The notes: generated by a model not told the origin, from the letters alone. 64,000 nucleotides of DNA from CAWAMD01 sp963783045 (GCA_963783045.1 CAWAMD010000009.1:124001-188000); one strand, 5' to 3'. Positions 25,012-33,786 are shown, numbered from the stretch's first letter. Program-made: numbers and translations.

Positions 25012-26578
25012 GTGACCCCGTCCGATCTTCCGCCCCGTGTCCGGATCGCACCCGCCCCGTCGGGGTTCCTCCACGTCGGCAGCGTCCGCACCGCCCTCTA
25101 CAACTGGCTGTACGCCCGCCACCAGGGCGGCCGGTTCGTCTTCCGGATCGAGGACACGGACAAGAACCGTGCGACCGACGAGTCCGTGCAGTCCATGCTC
25201 GACGCGATGAGCTGGGTCGGGCTCGACTGGGACGAGGGGCTGCGCGTCGACGGCCCCTACGGCCCCTACCGCCAGTCCGAGCGCGCTGCGCTGTACGCCG
25301 AGGTGGCCCGCCGGCTCGAGGCGGTCCCCGGCGTCACCTACCGCGACTACCGCACCAGCGACGAGCTCGAACGTCTGGCGCGAGGAGCGCCGCGCCGCCG
25401 GCCTGCCACCGACCGTCAAGGCGGCGGCCTACACCCCCTCCGACGAGCAGCTCGCCTCCTACGAGCGTGAGGCACGCCCCTACTCCCTGCGCGTGCGCAC
25501 CCCCGACGAGGGGAGCGTCACCATCCACGACCTCGTCCGTGGCGACGTCACCTGGGACTGGGCGACGATCAGCGACCCGGTCGTCGTCCGCTCCGACGGC
25601 AGCGCCACCTACCCGCTGGCCAACACGGTCGACGACGTGTCGCAGGGCATCACGCTGGTGTGTCGGGGTGAGGACCTGCTCCCGGTCACCCCGCTCCAGC
25701 ACTACCTCTACGGGCTGCTGACGACCGACGGCCTGATCGACGCCGCGCTGGAGGAGGTCGGCTTCCCGGCGCGCGGCGAGGGGTGGACGCACCCCTCCTC
25801 GTTCGCCCACCTGTCGATGATCGTGGGCGAGGACCGCAAGCCGCTCTCGAAGCGGCACGGCTCCGTCGCGATCCAGGAGTTCGCGCGCAAGGGCTACCTC
25901 CACGAGACGCTCGTCAACTACCTGGCCCTGCTCGGCTGGTCGTCGCGTGACGGCCAGGAGCGCTTCGAGGTGGGCGAGCTCATCGAACGCTTCTCCTTCG
26001 AGCAGGTCGGCAAGACCGCCGCCTTCTTCGACGTGGACAAGCTCACCGCGTTCAACGGGGAGCGCATCCGGGCACTCGACGCAGAGCAGCTCGCCCGCCG
26101 CCTCGTCCCCTTCCTCGACGGCACCTACGGGCCCTCGATCATCGGCACGCCGCCGAGCGACGAGGAGATGGCGACGCTGCGGGGGCTCGTCCCGATCATC
26201 CAGGAGCGCATGCAGCGCCTCGACGAGGTCCAGACCTACGCCCCGGCGTTCTTCGCCGACGAGATCGAGCTCGACCCGGCGGCCGTCAAGAAGGTCCTGC
26301 GCAAGGCCAACGCACCCGAGGCACTCGAGGCGGCGCACACGGCGCTGGAGGCGCTCTCGTCCTGGGACGCCGACGCGATCGAGGGAGCGCTTCGGCCCCT
26401 CGCCGACCAGCTCGGGACCGGGTTCGGCAAGGTCGCCCAGCCGATCCGCGTCGCCGTGTCCGGGACCTCGGTCAGCCCGCCGCTGTTCGAGTCGCTGGAG
26501 CTCATCGACAAGGACGTCGTGCTCGCCCGCATCGACGCTGCGATCCCGGTCGCCCGTGAGGCCCAGCAGGCGTCGTGA
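25012..26578 (+). CDS. gltX: glutamyl-tRNA synthetase, one +1 frameshift
   Basis: GluRS charges tRNA-Glu and, in bacteria lacking GlnRS, also tRNA-Gln. The catalytic domain shows the HIGH-type motif APSGFLHVGSVRTALYNW and RIEDTDKNR; the KMSKS-equivalent is RKPLSKRHGSV. The C-terminal anticodon-binding helices end with AIPVAREAQQAS. An extra G at 25377/25378 shifts the frame after DELERL. Removing it gives LREERRAAGLPPTVKAAAY and rejoins YSLRVRTPDEGSVTIHDLV, for about 521 residues, close to normal. An essential enzyme with one stray base is most likely a sequence error. The GTG at 25012 follows GGAG by seven bases. Its two tRNA substrates follow downstream. Confidence 0.9.
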
Positions 26579-26694
26579 GCACCGAGTCGCCACCGTTCCG
26601 CGCGCTATGCGGACGGGGGCGTCGGCCCGTTTCGCGCCCCGCACAGCCCGCCTCTACCCTCGCCGCCCCGGAACGGATGGCACCCTGGACGCGT

Positions 26695-26724
26695 TTCGCT
26701 TCACGCGGAGCCGATTGTTACCAT
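26695..26724 (+). promoter_or_regulatory. promoter of tRNA-Gln
   Basis: TTCGCT (26695-26700) and TACCAT (26719-26724) are spaced 18 bases apart, placing transcription start about five bases before the mature tRNA at 26737. Confidence 0.45.
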
Positions 26725-26736
26725 CCTGACCGCCCT

Positions 26737-26808
26737 TCGGGGGTGGTGTAATTGGCAACACAGCGGGTTCTGGTCCCGTCGTTGAGGGTTCGAGTCCTTC
26801 CCCCCGAG
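26737..26808 (+). tRNA. tRNA-Gln (CTG anticodon)
   Basis: The acceptor stem TCGGGGG pairs with CCCCCGA. The D-arm region is GTGTAATTGGCAACAC, the anticodon loop TTCTGGT places CTG at positions 34-36, and the T-arm is GAGGG-TTCGAGT-CCTTC. CCA is not encoded, so it must be added. It is 159 bases downstream of gltX, whose product probably misacylates it with Glu for later amidation by GatCAB; that step is established for bacteria without GlnRS and inferred here. Confidence 0.93.
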
Positions 26809-26826
26809 CTGCCGGCGCCCTCGCGC

Positions 26827-26844
26827 GTCCGGTTCTTTCCGGAC
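26827..26844 (+). terminator. hairpin between the two tRNA genes
   Basis: GTCCGG (26827-26832), loop TTCTTT, CCGGAC (26839-26844): a perfect 6-bp stem just after tRNA-Gln, likely a terminator or processing signal. Confidence 0.5.
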
Positions 26845-26848
26845 CTCC

Positions 26849-26854
26849 CATAAT
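26849..26854 (+). promoter_or_regulatory. -10 of tRNA-Glu
   Basis: CATAAT matches TATAAT at five of six positions and lies 14 bases before the tRNA-Glu 5' end. A -35 is not clear. It suggests tRNA-Glu is transcribed on its own, separate from tRNA-Gln. Confidence 0.5.
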
Positions 26855-26868
26855 CGATCTCATCTCTC

Positions 26869-26944
26869 GGCCCCGTCGTCTAGCGGCCTAGGACGCCGCC
26901 CTCTCAAGGCGGTAACGCCGGTTCAAATCCGGTCGGGGCTACCA
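26869..26944 (+). tRNA. tRNA-Glu (CTC anticodon), CCA encoded
   Basis: The acceptor GGCCCCG pairs with CGGGGCT. The anticodon stem-loop CCGCC-CTCTCAA-GGCGG gives CTC, the T-arm is GCCGG-TTCAAAT-CCGGT, and ACCA ends the gene. The first acceptor pair is G-U rather than G-C. A strong terminator hairpin follows directly. This is one of the two expected substrates of the neighbouring GltX. Confidence 0.93.
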
Positions 26945-26946
26945 CA

Positions 26947-26983
26947 CGCGAGAACCCGTGGCATCGCGCCGCGGGTTCTCGTG
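26947..26983 (+). terminator. terminator of tRNA-Glu
   Basis: GAGAACCCG (26950-26958) pairs perfectly with CGGGTTCTC (26972-26980), with about three further pairs below, around a 13-base GC-rich loop. It starts three bases after the CCA end. Confidence 0.7.
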
Positions 26984-27019
26984 CGTACGCGGTTTCCGGG
27001 GCCGGCCGGCGCAGCGCTG

Positions 27020-27421
27020 CTACGGGGATCCGCGGGCGTGCCGACCGGCGACCGCGCGCAGCACGGTCGCCAGCACCGTCACGTGGGAATGCTCGAGGTC
27101 TCGCGTCGCGGTCAGCAGCGTCACGCGCTCGCCGCCGACCGCCAGCGCCGCGAGCTCCTCGAGCACGGCCGCCGCCTGCGGCGCCTCCAGCTCGTCGCGG
27201 TACCGCGTCGCGAACTCCTCGAAACGGGACGGCTCGTGCCCGTACCAGCGGCGCAGCTCGGTGCTCGGCGCCACCGCCTTCGCCCACCGGTCGAGCGCCG
27301 CATCCTCCTTGCGCACGCCCCGCGGCCAGAGCCGGTCGACGAGCACCCGACGGCCGTCGTCGTCCGCCGGCGGATCGTAGACGCGACGGACGTGGACGCG
27401 GTCCGAGGGGTCAGCAGGCAT
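27020..27421 (-). CDS. DUF488 family protein
   Basis: A 133-residue protein of the DUF488 (YeaO-like) family. The diagnostic segments are VHVRRVYDPP, RRVLVDRLWPRGVRKEDAALDRWAKAVAPST, ELRRWYGHEPSRFEEFATRYRDEL and the C-terminal VTLLTATRDLEHSHVTVLATVL. The family is widespread and small, with conserved Arg and His residues but no agreed function. I chose the ATG at 27421, immediately before the conserved core; an upstream start would add eight residues. It is convergent with the tRNA-Glu terminator and divergent from the acyltransferase, 47 bases away. Confidence 0.85.
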   Translation of the reverse strand: MPADPSDRVHVRRVYDPPADDDGRRVLVDRLWPRGVRKEDAALDRWAKAVAPSTELRRWYGHEPSRFEEFATRYRDELEAPQAAAVLEELAALAVGGERVTLLTATRDLEHSHVTVLATVLRAVAGRHARGSP

Positions 27422-27468
27422 GTCGCCACGGTAGCCGCGCCCCACTACCGTCCGGCCCGGAGGGGAAC

Positions 27469-28344
27469 ATGGGAGACGTGAGCAGCAGACCGGAGGACGC
27501 CGAGGTCGCGCAGGATCTCGACGGCGCGGACAGCGCGGACGGCGCGGACGACACCGTCGACCTCTCGGGCCGCGACCCGGACTTCATCCGGGCCAACCTG
27601 CCGGCCTGGTGGCTGATCTCGACGCTCTACCACCGTGCGGAGATCAACGGCTTCGACCGCGTGCCCGACGGGCCGGTCCTGTTCGTCGGCAACCACTCCG
27701 GCGGGAACATGACCCCCGACAGCGGCGTGTTCCTCCTCGGCTTCAACACCTACTTCGGTGTCGAGCGCCCCATCTACGCGCTGGCGCACCGGCTCGTGGC
27801 CGCCGCCCCGGTCATCGGCCGCTACCTGCGTCGGCTCGGCGTGGTCGCGGCGAGCCAGAAGGCAGCCCGCCACGTCCTGGCCGAGGGCGCCTCCGTCCTC
27901 GTCTACCCCGGCGGCGACGTTGAGACGCACCGGCCGTGGACGGCACGGCACGAGATCCGCTTCGACGGCCGCAAGGGGTTCATCCGGCTCGCCGCCGAGG
28001 CCGGGGTGCCGATCGTGCCCGTGGTCGCCGACGGTGGGCACGACACGTTCTTCGTCCTCACCGACGGCCGGCGGCTGGCCAAGACACTGCGCCTCGATCG
28101 ACTGGGCCGTCTGAAGGTGCTGCCGATCTCTCTTGCGCTGCCGTGGGGCATCAACGTCGGGGACTTCCTCGGTCACCTTCCCCTCCCGACGAAGATCCGC
28201 GTCGAGGTCCTCGAGCCCATCGACGTGGTCGAGCGTTTCGGTGACGATCCCGACCTCGACGAGGCCTACGCCGAGATCACGAGCCTCATGGAGACGGCGC
28301 TGCTGCGCCTGGCGTCGGAGCGGAAGATGGGCGCGCTGCGATGA
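27469..28344 (+). CDS. PlsC-like lysophospholipid acyltransferase
   Basis: A 291-residue acyltransferase of the PlsC/LPLAT superfamily, which transfers acyl chains to lysophospholipids or related alcohols at the membrane. An acidic 35-residue N-terminus precedes NLPAWWLISTLYHRAEING. The catalytic His is in FVGNHSGGNMTPDSG near residue 76; the acidic residue is farther away than in standard HX4D, as seen in the diacylglycerol-acyltransferase-like subgroup. The substrate-binding motif is VLVYPGGDVETHRPW. It overlaps the SRPBCC gene by four bases, implying joint translation. An acyltransferase in this neighbourhood is common in actinobacteria. ATG 27469 follows GGAGGGG. Confidence 0.83.
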   Translation: MGDVSSRPEDAEVAQDLDGADSADGADDTVDLSGRDPDFIRANLPAWWLISTLYHRAEINGFDRVPDGPVLFVGNHSGGNMTPDSGVFLLGFNTYFGVERPIYALAHRLVAAAPVIGRYLRRLGVVAASQKAARHVLAEGASVLVYPGGDVETHRPWTARHEIRFDGRKGFIRLAAEAGVPIVPVVADGGHDTFFVLTDGRRLAKTLRLDRLGRLKVLPISLALPWGINVGDFLGHLPLPTKIRVEVLEPIDVVERFGDDPDLDEAYAEITSLMETALLRLASERKMGALR

Positions 28345-28811
28345 TCACCGTCGAACGCAGCATCGCCGTCCGGCGCCCGCAGAGCGCCGTGTTCGACATC
28401 CTCGCCGAGATGGACCGCTATCCCGACTTCTTCGTCGGCATCACCCGGTGGGAGTCGCTCGGATCGGTGCGCCACGGCGTCGGCGACCGCTTCCGGGTGC
28501 TCATGTCGGTCGGGTCCATCGAGGCCGGCGGCACCGTGCGCGTCACCGCGTGGACCGACCAGCGGACCATCGCCTGGACCGGCGAGACCGGCATCCGCCA
28601 GCAGGGCAGCTGGCTGCTGCGACCCGCCGCGCAGGGCACCGAGGTGACCGTGCGGCTCGGTTTCGACCTCGCCGGTCCCCTCGGTGGGATCGTGGAGCGC
28701 ATCGCGAGCATCACGATCGGCCGCAAGCTCGACGCGACCCTCTCGGCGCTGCGCCATCTCACGGAGTATCCGACGGATCGCACCGCCCGCGAGCTCCCCG
28801 CCAGCGGCTGA
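28341..28811 (+). CDS. SRPBCC family (START-like) protein
   Basis: A 156-residue protein with the SRPBCC/polyketide-cyclase-like fold that forms a deep hydrophobic pocket for lipids or aromatic compounds. The N-terminal IAVRRPQSAVFDILAEMDRYPDF is the family entry helix; the strands VGDRFRVLMSVG, GGTVRVTAW and GTEVTVRLGFDL follow; a long C-terminal helix closes the pocket. Overlap with the acyltransferase gene suggests a lipid-related role, perhaps presenting the substrate. No catalytic residues can be assigned. It ends seven bases from the convergent dapE. Confidence 0.8.
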   Translation: MITVERSIAVRRPQSAVFDILAEMDRYPDFFVGITRWESLGSVRHGVGDRFRVLMSVGSIEAGGTVRVTAWTDQRTIAWTGETGIRQQGSWLLRPAAQGTEVTVRLGFDLAGPLGGIVERIASITIGRKLDATLSALRHLTEYPTDRTARELPASG

Positions 28812-28818
28812 GCAGGCC

Positions 28819-29901
28819 TCAGTCGCCGCGCAGGAAGCGGTGCAGCCGGTCGTGCGCTCGGACGAGGGCGTCGACGGGCACGTACTCGCCCCGCTGGTGC
28901 GCCTGTCCGCCCAGCCCCGGGCCGTAGTTCACCGCCGGCACGCCCCGCTCGGCGAAGCGCGCCACGTCCGTCCACGCCTGCTTCGCGCTCACGGGCGCCC
29001 GGACAGCCGCGACGAACCGCTCCACCAGGGGTGAATCCAGCGACGGCGGGGCGGGTGGTGCCCGATCCACGATCGCGATCGATGCGCGGTCGTCGACGAG
29101 CACGCGCAGCTCCTGCTCGGCGGCGGCGAGGTCGCGGGTGGGCGCGAACCGGAAGTTGAGGTTCACGATGAAGCGGCCCGGGATGACGTTGCGGGCGTTG
29201 TCCGTCCACGCCTGGGTGGCGCTGAACACGTCGTGGTAGGTGATCCCGCCCACGTCCACGGGCCGGGGTGCGAGCTCGTGGAGCTCCGCGAGGAACGCGC
29301 CCGCCTTCGTCAGGGCGTTCTCGCCGTGCCAGGGACGTGCGGAGTGTGCCTGGTGGCCGCGAAACGTCAGGACGGCGTGCAGCCCGCCGACGCAGCCGGC
29401 CTGGATCTCGCCGTCGGTCGGCTCGAGGATGACGGCGAGCTCCGCGCGGGTCAGCCAGTCGACCTCGTCGAGCACCCGCGTCAGCTCGTTCTCGTCGGCC
29501 GGTCCCTCCTCGCGGGCGTAGAGCACGAGCACGACCTGGTAGGGGGAGGCGTCACGCAGCGCCGCGTCCTCCACCAGGGACATCGCGACGACGTTGCCGC
29601 CCTTCATGTCCGACGCCCCGCGGCCGACCACGACCTCGCCGCTGGTTCTCGTCTCGCGCCCCGGCGTCTCGTCGTCCTCGGTCGGCGGCACCACGTCGAG
29701 GTGCCCGACCAGCGCGACGACCGGCCGGTCGTCCGACGGCGCGCCGACGACGAGGCTGTCGCCCACGCGGGTGACCGGCAGGCCGAGCCCCCGTTCGCGG
29801 CGTTCCACCGCGTCGGCCAGGGGAGCCTCGTCACGGGTGACCCGCATCTCGGCGAGCTGGTCGAGCAGCCGCGCCACCAGGTCCTCGCGGATGTCGTCCA
29901 C
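28819..29901 (-). CDS. dapE: succinyl-diaminopimelate desuccinylase
   Basis: DapE removes succinate from N-succinyl-LL-diaminopimelate, a zinc reaction leading to lysine and peptidoglycan DAP. The 360-residue M20 peptidase shows VVALVGHLDVVPPTED, VGRGASDMKGGNVVAM, the catalytic Glu pair in YAREEGPADEN, and the dimerisation-domain histidine in GHQAHSARPWHGENA. The C-terminal ligand His is in GGQAHQRGEYV. The length fits the actinobacterial DapE class. The GTG at 29901 begins the conserved N-terminal helix. It lies 75 bases downstream of dapD on the same strand, so the two are probably one operon. Confidence 0.9.
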   Translation of the reverse strand: MDDIREDLVARLLDQLAEMRVTRDEAPLADAVERRERGLGLPVTRVGDSLVVGAPSDDRPVVALVGHLDVVPPTEDDETPGRETRTSGEVVVGRGASDMKGGNVVAMSLVEDAALRDASPYQVVLVLYAREEGPADENELTRVLDEVDWLTRAELAVILEPTDGEIQAGCVGGLHAVLTFRGHQAHSARPWHGENALTKAGAFLAELHELAPRPVDVGGITYHDVFSATQAWTDNARNVIPGRFIVNLNFRFAPTRDLAAAEQELRVLVDDRASIAIVDRAPPAPPSLDSPLVERFVAAVRAPVSAKQAWTDVARFAERGVPAVNYGPGLGGQAHQRGEYVPVDALVRAHDRLHRFLRGD

Positions 29902-29976
29902 CGCTGCTCCGATCCTGCCGCGTGCCGCCCGACCCGCCCCGCCACCCGCCGAGGGGCGCCAGCGCGACCTCGCCTC

Positions 29977-30801
29977 CTAGACCTGGACGCTGAACTCGCG
30001 CAGGGCGTCGTTCAACGAGGTCTTCTTGTCGGTGGATTCCTTGCGCTGCCCGATGATGAGCGCCGCCGGCAGCTGGTAGGTGCCGGCCGGGAACTCCTTC
30101 GGCCGGGTGCCAGGCACGACGACCGACCTGGTGGGGACGTGCCCGCGGTACTCGACCGGCTCGTCGCCGGTGACGTCGATGATCGGGGTCGAGGAGGTGA
30201 TGACGGTGTTCGCGCCGATCACCACGTCCTCCTCGAGCCATGCCCCCTCGACCACCACGGCGCGCGAGCCGATGAAGCAGCCGTCCTCGATGATGACGGG
30301 ACGCGCCCCGGCGGGCTCAAGGACGCCGCCGATGCCGACACCGCCGGCCAGGTGGACGTTGCGGCCGATCTGGGCACAGGATCCCACGGTGGCCCACGTG
30401 TCGACCATCGTGCCCGAGCCCACCCACGCGCCGACGTTCACGTAGCTCGGCATCATGATCACGCCGGACTCGAGGAAGGCGCTGTAGCGGGCGGTCGCCG
30501 GCGGCACCACCCGGACGCCCTGCTCGGCGTAGCCGGTCTTGAGCGGCACCTTGTCGTGGTACTCGTACGGCCCGACCTCGTAGGTCTCCATCTGTGCCTG
30601 CCGGAAGAACAGGACGATGGCCTGCTTCGCCCAGGCGTTCACGTCCCACTCGCCGGTCTCGGGATTCTTCTCGGCGATCCGCAGCTCCCCGCGGTCGAGG
30701 CGGGCCAGCGTCTCGGCGACCGCCTGACGGGCCTCGTCGGTGCGCCAGCCGTCGTCGGTCGCTGCCGCCCGCTCGATGGCGGCTCGAAGGTCGTCACTCA
30801 C
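29977..30801 (-). CDS. dapD: tetrahydrodipicolinate N-succinyltransferase
   Basis: DapD succinylates tetrahydrodipicolinate, committing it to the succinylase branch of lysine/DAP synthesis. The 274-residue protein has the N-terminal helical domain (AIERAAATDDGWRTDEARQAV) and NAWAKQAIVLFFRQ. The left-handed beta-helix hexapeptide repeats run through GVIMMPSYVNVGAWVGSGTM, SCAQIGRNVHLAGGVGIGG and DGCFIGSRAVVVEGAWLEED. The C-terminus ends KKTSLNDALREFSVQV. It looks like the E. coli-type DapD rather than the longer actinobacterial form. Start GTG at 30801, directly before SDDLRAAIE. With dapC and dapE close by, the branch is almost complete here. Confidence 0.92.
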   Translation of the reverse strand: MSDDLRAAIERAAATDDGWRTDEARQAVAETLARLDRGELRIAEKNPETGEWDVNAWAKQAIVLFFRQAQMETYEVGPYEYHDKVPLKTGYAEQGVRVVPPATARYSAFLESGVIMMPSYVNVGAWVGSGTMVDTWATVGSCAQIGRNVHLAGGVGIGGVLEPAGARPVIIEDGCFIGSRAVVVEGAWLEEDVVIGANTVITSSTPIIDVTGDEPVEYRGHVPTRSVVVPGTRPKEFPAGTYQLPAALIIGQRKESTDKKTSLNDALREFSVQV

Positions 30802-30950
30802 GGTCGGTCCTTGCCGTCGCGATCGGGTCCGCCCCTGCGCGGGCGGGGAGGGTGGTGTGGGATCCGGGCTCGCGGGCCGAGCCCTGGCGGCCGAGCGTAG
30901 GCCAGTGTCCGCCGGGCGATCGACTCGTCGGTTGTCGAGGGGCCGTCGGC

Positions 30951-30956
30951 TACCGT
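30951..30956 (+). promoter_or_regulatory. -10 hexamer for a leaderless DUF368 mRNA
   Basis: TACCGT ends seven bases before the ATG at 30964, the same spacing as upstream of the HAD gene and serB. No Shine-Dalgarno sequence is visible. Confidence 0.5.
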
Positions 30957-30963
30957 CCCGCCC

Positions 30964-32011
30964 ATGAATCAGCCCCCCGAGACCACGCGGCCCCGCGGCA
31001 CCGCCGAGCCGGCCGGCCGTCCCGACCCGCTCGGTGACCCGGTCGCCGACGACCCGGCGATCGTCGGGCGTCCGAGCCACGCCCGGGAGGAGCACCGCCA
31101 CGGGCCCGGCGCACTCGTCACCACCTACGCCAGCGGCTTCCTCATGGGCTCCGCGGACCTCGTGCCCGGCGTGTCGGGCGGGACGGTCGCCCTCGTCCTC
31201 GGGATCTACGAGCGGCTGGTCGCCAACATCCGGCAGGGCGCCCGCGCGGTCAGCCTGCTGCTGCGCGCCGACCTGTCCAACACGGGCCGGGCGCTGCGTC
31301 ACGTCGAGTGGGGGTTCCTGGTCGCGCTGCTCGGCGGCGTCCTGACGGCGGTCGTCACGCTCGCGAGCGGCCTCAAGCATCTGCTGGAGACCCAGCCCGT
31401 CCACCTGTCGGCCGCGTTCTTCGGGCTGATCATCGGCTCGGTCGTCGTCGCCTCCGCCGAGCTCGAGGAGCGCTCGGCACGGACCGGCACCATCATGGTC
31501 CTCAGCGCCGTGGCGACCTTCCTGCTGCTCGGCCTGCGCAGCGGTCACGTGACCGACCCGTCGCTCGTCGTGGTGTTCGCCAGCGGCGCGTTGGCCGTGT
31601 GCGCCATGATCCTGCCGGGCATCTCCGGGTCGTTCATCCTGCTGATGATCGGCATGTACGAGGGGGTCCTCGACGCGGTCGACGCACGCGACCTCCTCAC
31701 CGTCGCCGTGTTCGCCGTCGGGGCGGCGATCGGGCTGGGCAGCTTCTCGACGTTCCTGAACTGGCTGCTGCGCCGCCACCGCGAGACGGTGCTCGCCGTG
31801 CTGATCGGGCTCATGGCCGGGTCGCTGCGGGTGCTGTGGCCCTGGCCGTCCGGTCCGGACGGGGTCGGCGACACCCGGCTGGGCGCGCCGGTCGCCGGCG
31901 ATCTCGGCGTCGCGGTCGTCCTGGCCGTCGCCGCCGCGCTGGTCGTGGTGGCCATCGCCGCGCTGGCCCGCCGCGCCACCGCGACGACCGCACCCCCGGC
32001 GGACGCACTAG
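30964..32011 (+). CDS. DUF368 family membrane protein, probable +1 frameshift at the 3' end
   Basis: A DUF368 polytopic membrane protein with about eight hydrophobic helices. The family signature GFLMGSADLVPGVSGGTVALVLG is near residue 60 and its repeat MILPGISGSFILLMIGMYEG near 217. DUF368 members such as PopT have been tied to flipping of undecaprenyl phosphate, so a role in cell-wall lipid recycling is plausible. As written, the frame runs on to 33426, antisense to dapC, which is implausible. Removing one C from the run at 31992-31996 gives a stop at 32009-32011, overlapping the dapC stop by three bases, for about 348 residues. The first 45 residues are hydrophilic. Confidence 0.8.
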
Positions 32012-33189
32012 CCCGATCCGGGCAGCCGGCCCGCCTCGATGGCGTCCCCCCACTGCGCGACCGCGTGCCGGCACTCGTCGACCGTCGGGACGAGCGCCAG
32101 CCGCAGCCACCCCTCGCCGGCCGGCCCGAACGAGCGCCCCGGCGTCGCGATGATCCGCTCGCGCAGCAGCGCCTCGGCGTAGGCGGCGTCGTCCCCGTCT
32201 GGCGCCGCGAACCAGACGTAGAAGGTCGCCTCGCTGCCGGACACGGCCAGGCCGGCCTGCTCCAGGAATGCCAGCACCACCGCACGCTTGGCGGCGAAGA
32301 CGGCCCGGCGGTCGTCGACGTGGTCCTGGTCGTTCCACGCCGCCGTGGCGGCCACCTGCACGAAGTCCTGCGGGGCGGTGCCGATGTTCGGGCGCAGCAG
32401 GCGCAGCCGGTCGATCAGCGCCGGGTCGCCGACCATCGCACCGGAGCGGTAGCCCGTCATACCCGAGCGCTTCGACAGCGACACGAACGCCAGCACACCA
32501 CCGAGATCACCGTCGCACGCCTCGAGCAGCGACGGGGCGGGCTCGTCGAACCAGATCTCCTGGTAGCACTCGTCGGAGCACAGCAGGAGGTCGTGCTCGC
32601 GGGCCACGGCGAGCTGCCGGCGGTAATAGTCGAGGTCCGCGGTCGCGCCGGTCGGGTTGTGCGGGTAGTTGACCCAGGCGATGGCCGCGCGATCCAGCCG
32701 TGCCGGCTCCAGCTCCGAGAGCTCCAGCCGCCAGCCGCGGTCGGCCGTCAGTCCCACGGGGTCGGATTCCCCGCCGGCGAACAGCGCCCCACGGCCGTAG
32801 ACGGGGTAGCCCGGGTCGCCCCACAGGACGTGCCGCCGCGCCCCGTGCGGGTCGATGACGGCCAGCGGGAGGTGGAAGATCGCCTCCTTGCTGCCCGCGC
32901 TCGGCAGCACGTGACGGTCGGGGTCGACCCTGACCCCGTGCCGGCGCTCGAGCCAGCCGGCGACGGCCTGCCGCAGCGTGCGCTGGCCGGCGGCGGTGGG
33001 GTAGCGGCTGACCGGCCCCACCGCCTCGATCAGCGCCTGGCGGATGAACGAGGGCGTCGGCTCGTCGGGGTCGCCGATCGAGAAGTCGTAGAGGCGGTGT
33101 CCGTCGCCACGCATCTCGGCGGCGAGATCCTGGAGCCGCGCGAGCGGGTAGCCGCCGAGCGCGTCGAGAGCGGGGTTCGTCGTCGTCAT
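32008..33189 (-). CDS. dapC: succinyldiaminopimelate transaminase
   Basis: DapC is a PLP fold-type I aminotransferase that makes N-succinyl-LL-DAP, acting between DapD and DapE. The 393-residue protein has GDPDEPTPSFIRQALIEAV, SAGSKEAIFHLPLA, the PLP-contact motif WVNYPHNPTGATAD, DECYQEIWFDEP and the Schiff-base lysine in FVSLSKRSGMTGYRSG; the Arg that binds substrate carboxylate is in WLRLALVPT. This subfamily is annotated as DapC in actinobacteria, though general aspartate/alanine aminotransferases look similar. The proximity of dapD and dapE supports the call. The ATG at 33189 is 10 bases after the DinB gene. Confidence 0.88.
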   Translation of the reverse strand: MTTTNPALDALGGYPLARLQDLAAEMRGDGHRLYDFSIGDPDEPTPSFIRQALIEAVGPVSRYPTAAGQRTLRQAVAGWLERRHGVRVDPDRHVLPSAGSKEAIFHLPLAVIDPHGARRHVLWGDPGYPVYGRGALFAGGESDPVGLTADRGWRLELSELEPARLDRAAIAWVNYPHNPTGATADLDYYRRQLAVAREHDLLLCSDECYQEIWFDEPAPSLLEACDGDLGGVLAFVSLSKRSGMTGYRSGAMVGDPALIDRLRLLRPNIGTAPQDFVQVAATAAWNDQDHVDDRRAVFAAKRAVVLAFLEQAGLAVSGSEATFYVWFAAPDGDDAAYAEALLRERIIATPGRSFGPAGEGWLRLALVPTVDECRHAVAQWGDAIEAGRLPGSG

Positions 33190-33199
33190 GCCGGCGAGG

Positions 33200-33715
33200 C
33201 TACTCGCCGACCGTCCCGTCGATCCGCTCGCGCAGGATGTCGGCGTGCCCGGCGTGACGCGCCGTCTCGGCGAGCATGTGGACGAGGATCCAGCGCAGCG
33301 TCGTGTCCGACCGGGCCGCCTGCTGCTGGAGGCTCGTCGTGTCGGCGACGATCTCGTTCGAGCGGCGGATCGCCCGCCGGTAGAGCGCCAGCAGCTCCTC
33401 GACGGTCTCGTCCTCGGCGACGGTGAAGTCCTCCTCCGGCTCCCCGCTGCGCCACGGCACGTCCTGCGTCTGTCCCGCGAACGTGACCTCGAACCACCAG
33501 TGCTCGACCCACGCCAGGTGCTTCACGATGCCGAGGAGGCTCGTTTCCGACGCCACGATCGAGCGCACCGCCGCCTCGCGGTCGAGGTCCTCGACCTTCA
33601 TGACGATGGCTTCGCGCAGGTAGTTGAGCTGGGCCACGAGGGTGTCGCGCTCGCTCGCGGTGCGTGGCACCTCCGCGCGGGGCGGGGTCGGTCTGGTCTC
33701 GCGCGGGGTCGGCAC
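33200..33715 (-). CDS. DinB family protein (DUF664 type)
   Basis: A 171-residue four-helix-bundle protein of the DinB/DUF664 family, whose members include metal-dependent thiol-S-transferases using mycothiol or bacillithiol. Helix 1 is DTLVAQLNYLREAIVMKV. Putative metal-binding histidines lie in GIVKHLAWVEHWWFEV and at the C-terminus in ETARHAGHADILRE. Whether it uses mycothiol here is unknown. The GTG at 33715 has GGAG four bases upstream; a 25-residue basic, proline-rich N-terminus is odd and a start nearer TASERD is possible. It is in one transcription unit with dapC. Confidence 0.85.
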   Translation of the reverse strand: MPTPRETRPTPPRAEVPRTASERDTLVAQLNYLREAIVMKVEDLDREAAVRSIVASETSLLGIVKHLAWVEHWWFEVTFAGQTQDVPWRSGEPEEDFTVAEDETVEELLALYRRAIRRSNEIVADTTSLQQQAARSDTTLRWILVHMLAETARHAGHADILRERIDGTVGE

Positions 33716-33773
33716 GGTCTCCCTCCGGGCGGCGTGGGGCGTGCGAGCGTACTGGCCGGCCCGGCGGCCTCGG

Positions 33774-33779
33774 TAGGCT
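33774..33779 (+). promoter_or_regulatory. -10 hexamer for a leaderless serB mRNA
   Basis: TAGGCT, seven bases before the ATG at 33787. With the HAD and DUF368 genes this makes three genes with identical TANNNT-N7-ATG spacing. Confidence 0.5.
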
Positions 33780-33786
33780 CAGCCCC

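Noticed and set aside
32012..33426. C-terminal extension of the DUF368 protein, read in the uncorrected frame
   Set aside because: It is entirely antisense to dapC, Arg/Pro-rich and unlike any DUF368 tail; one extra C at 31992-31996 explains it.
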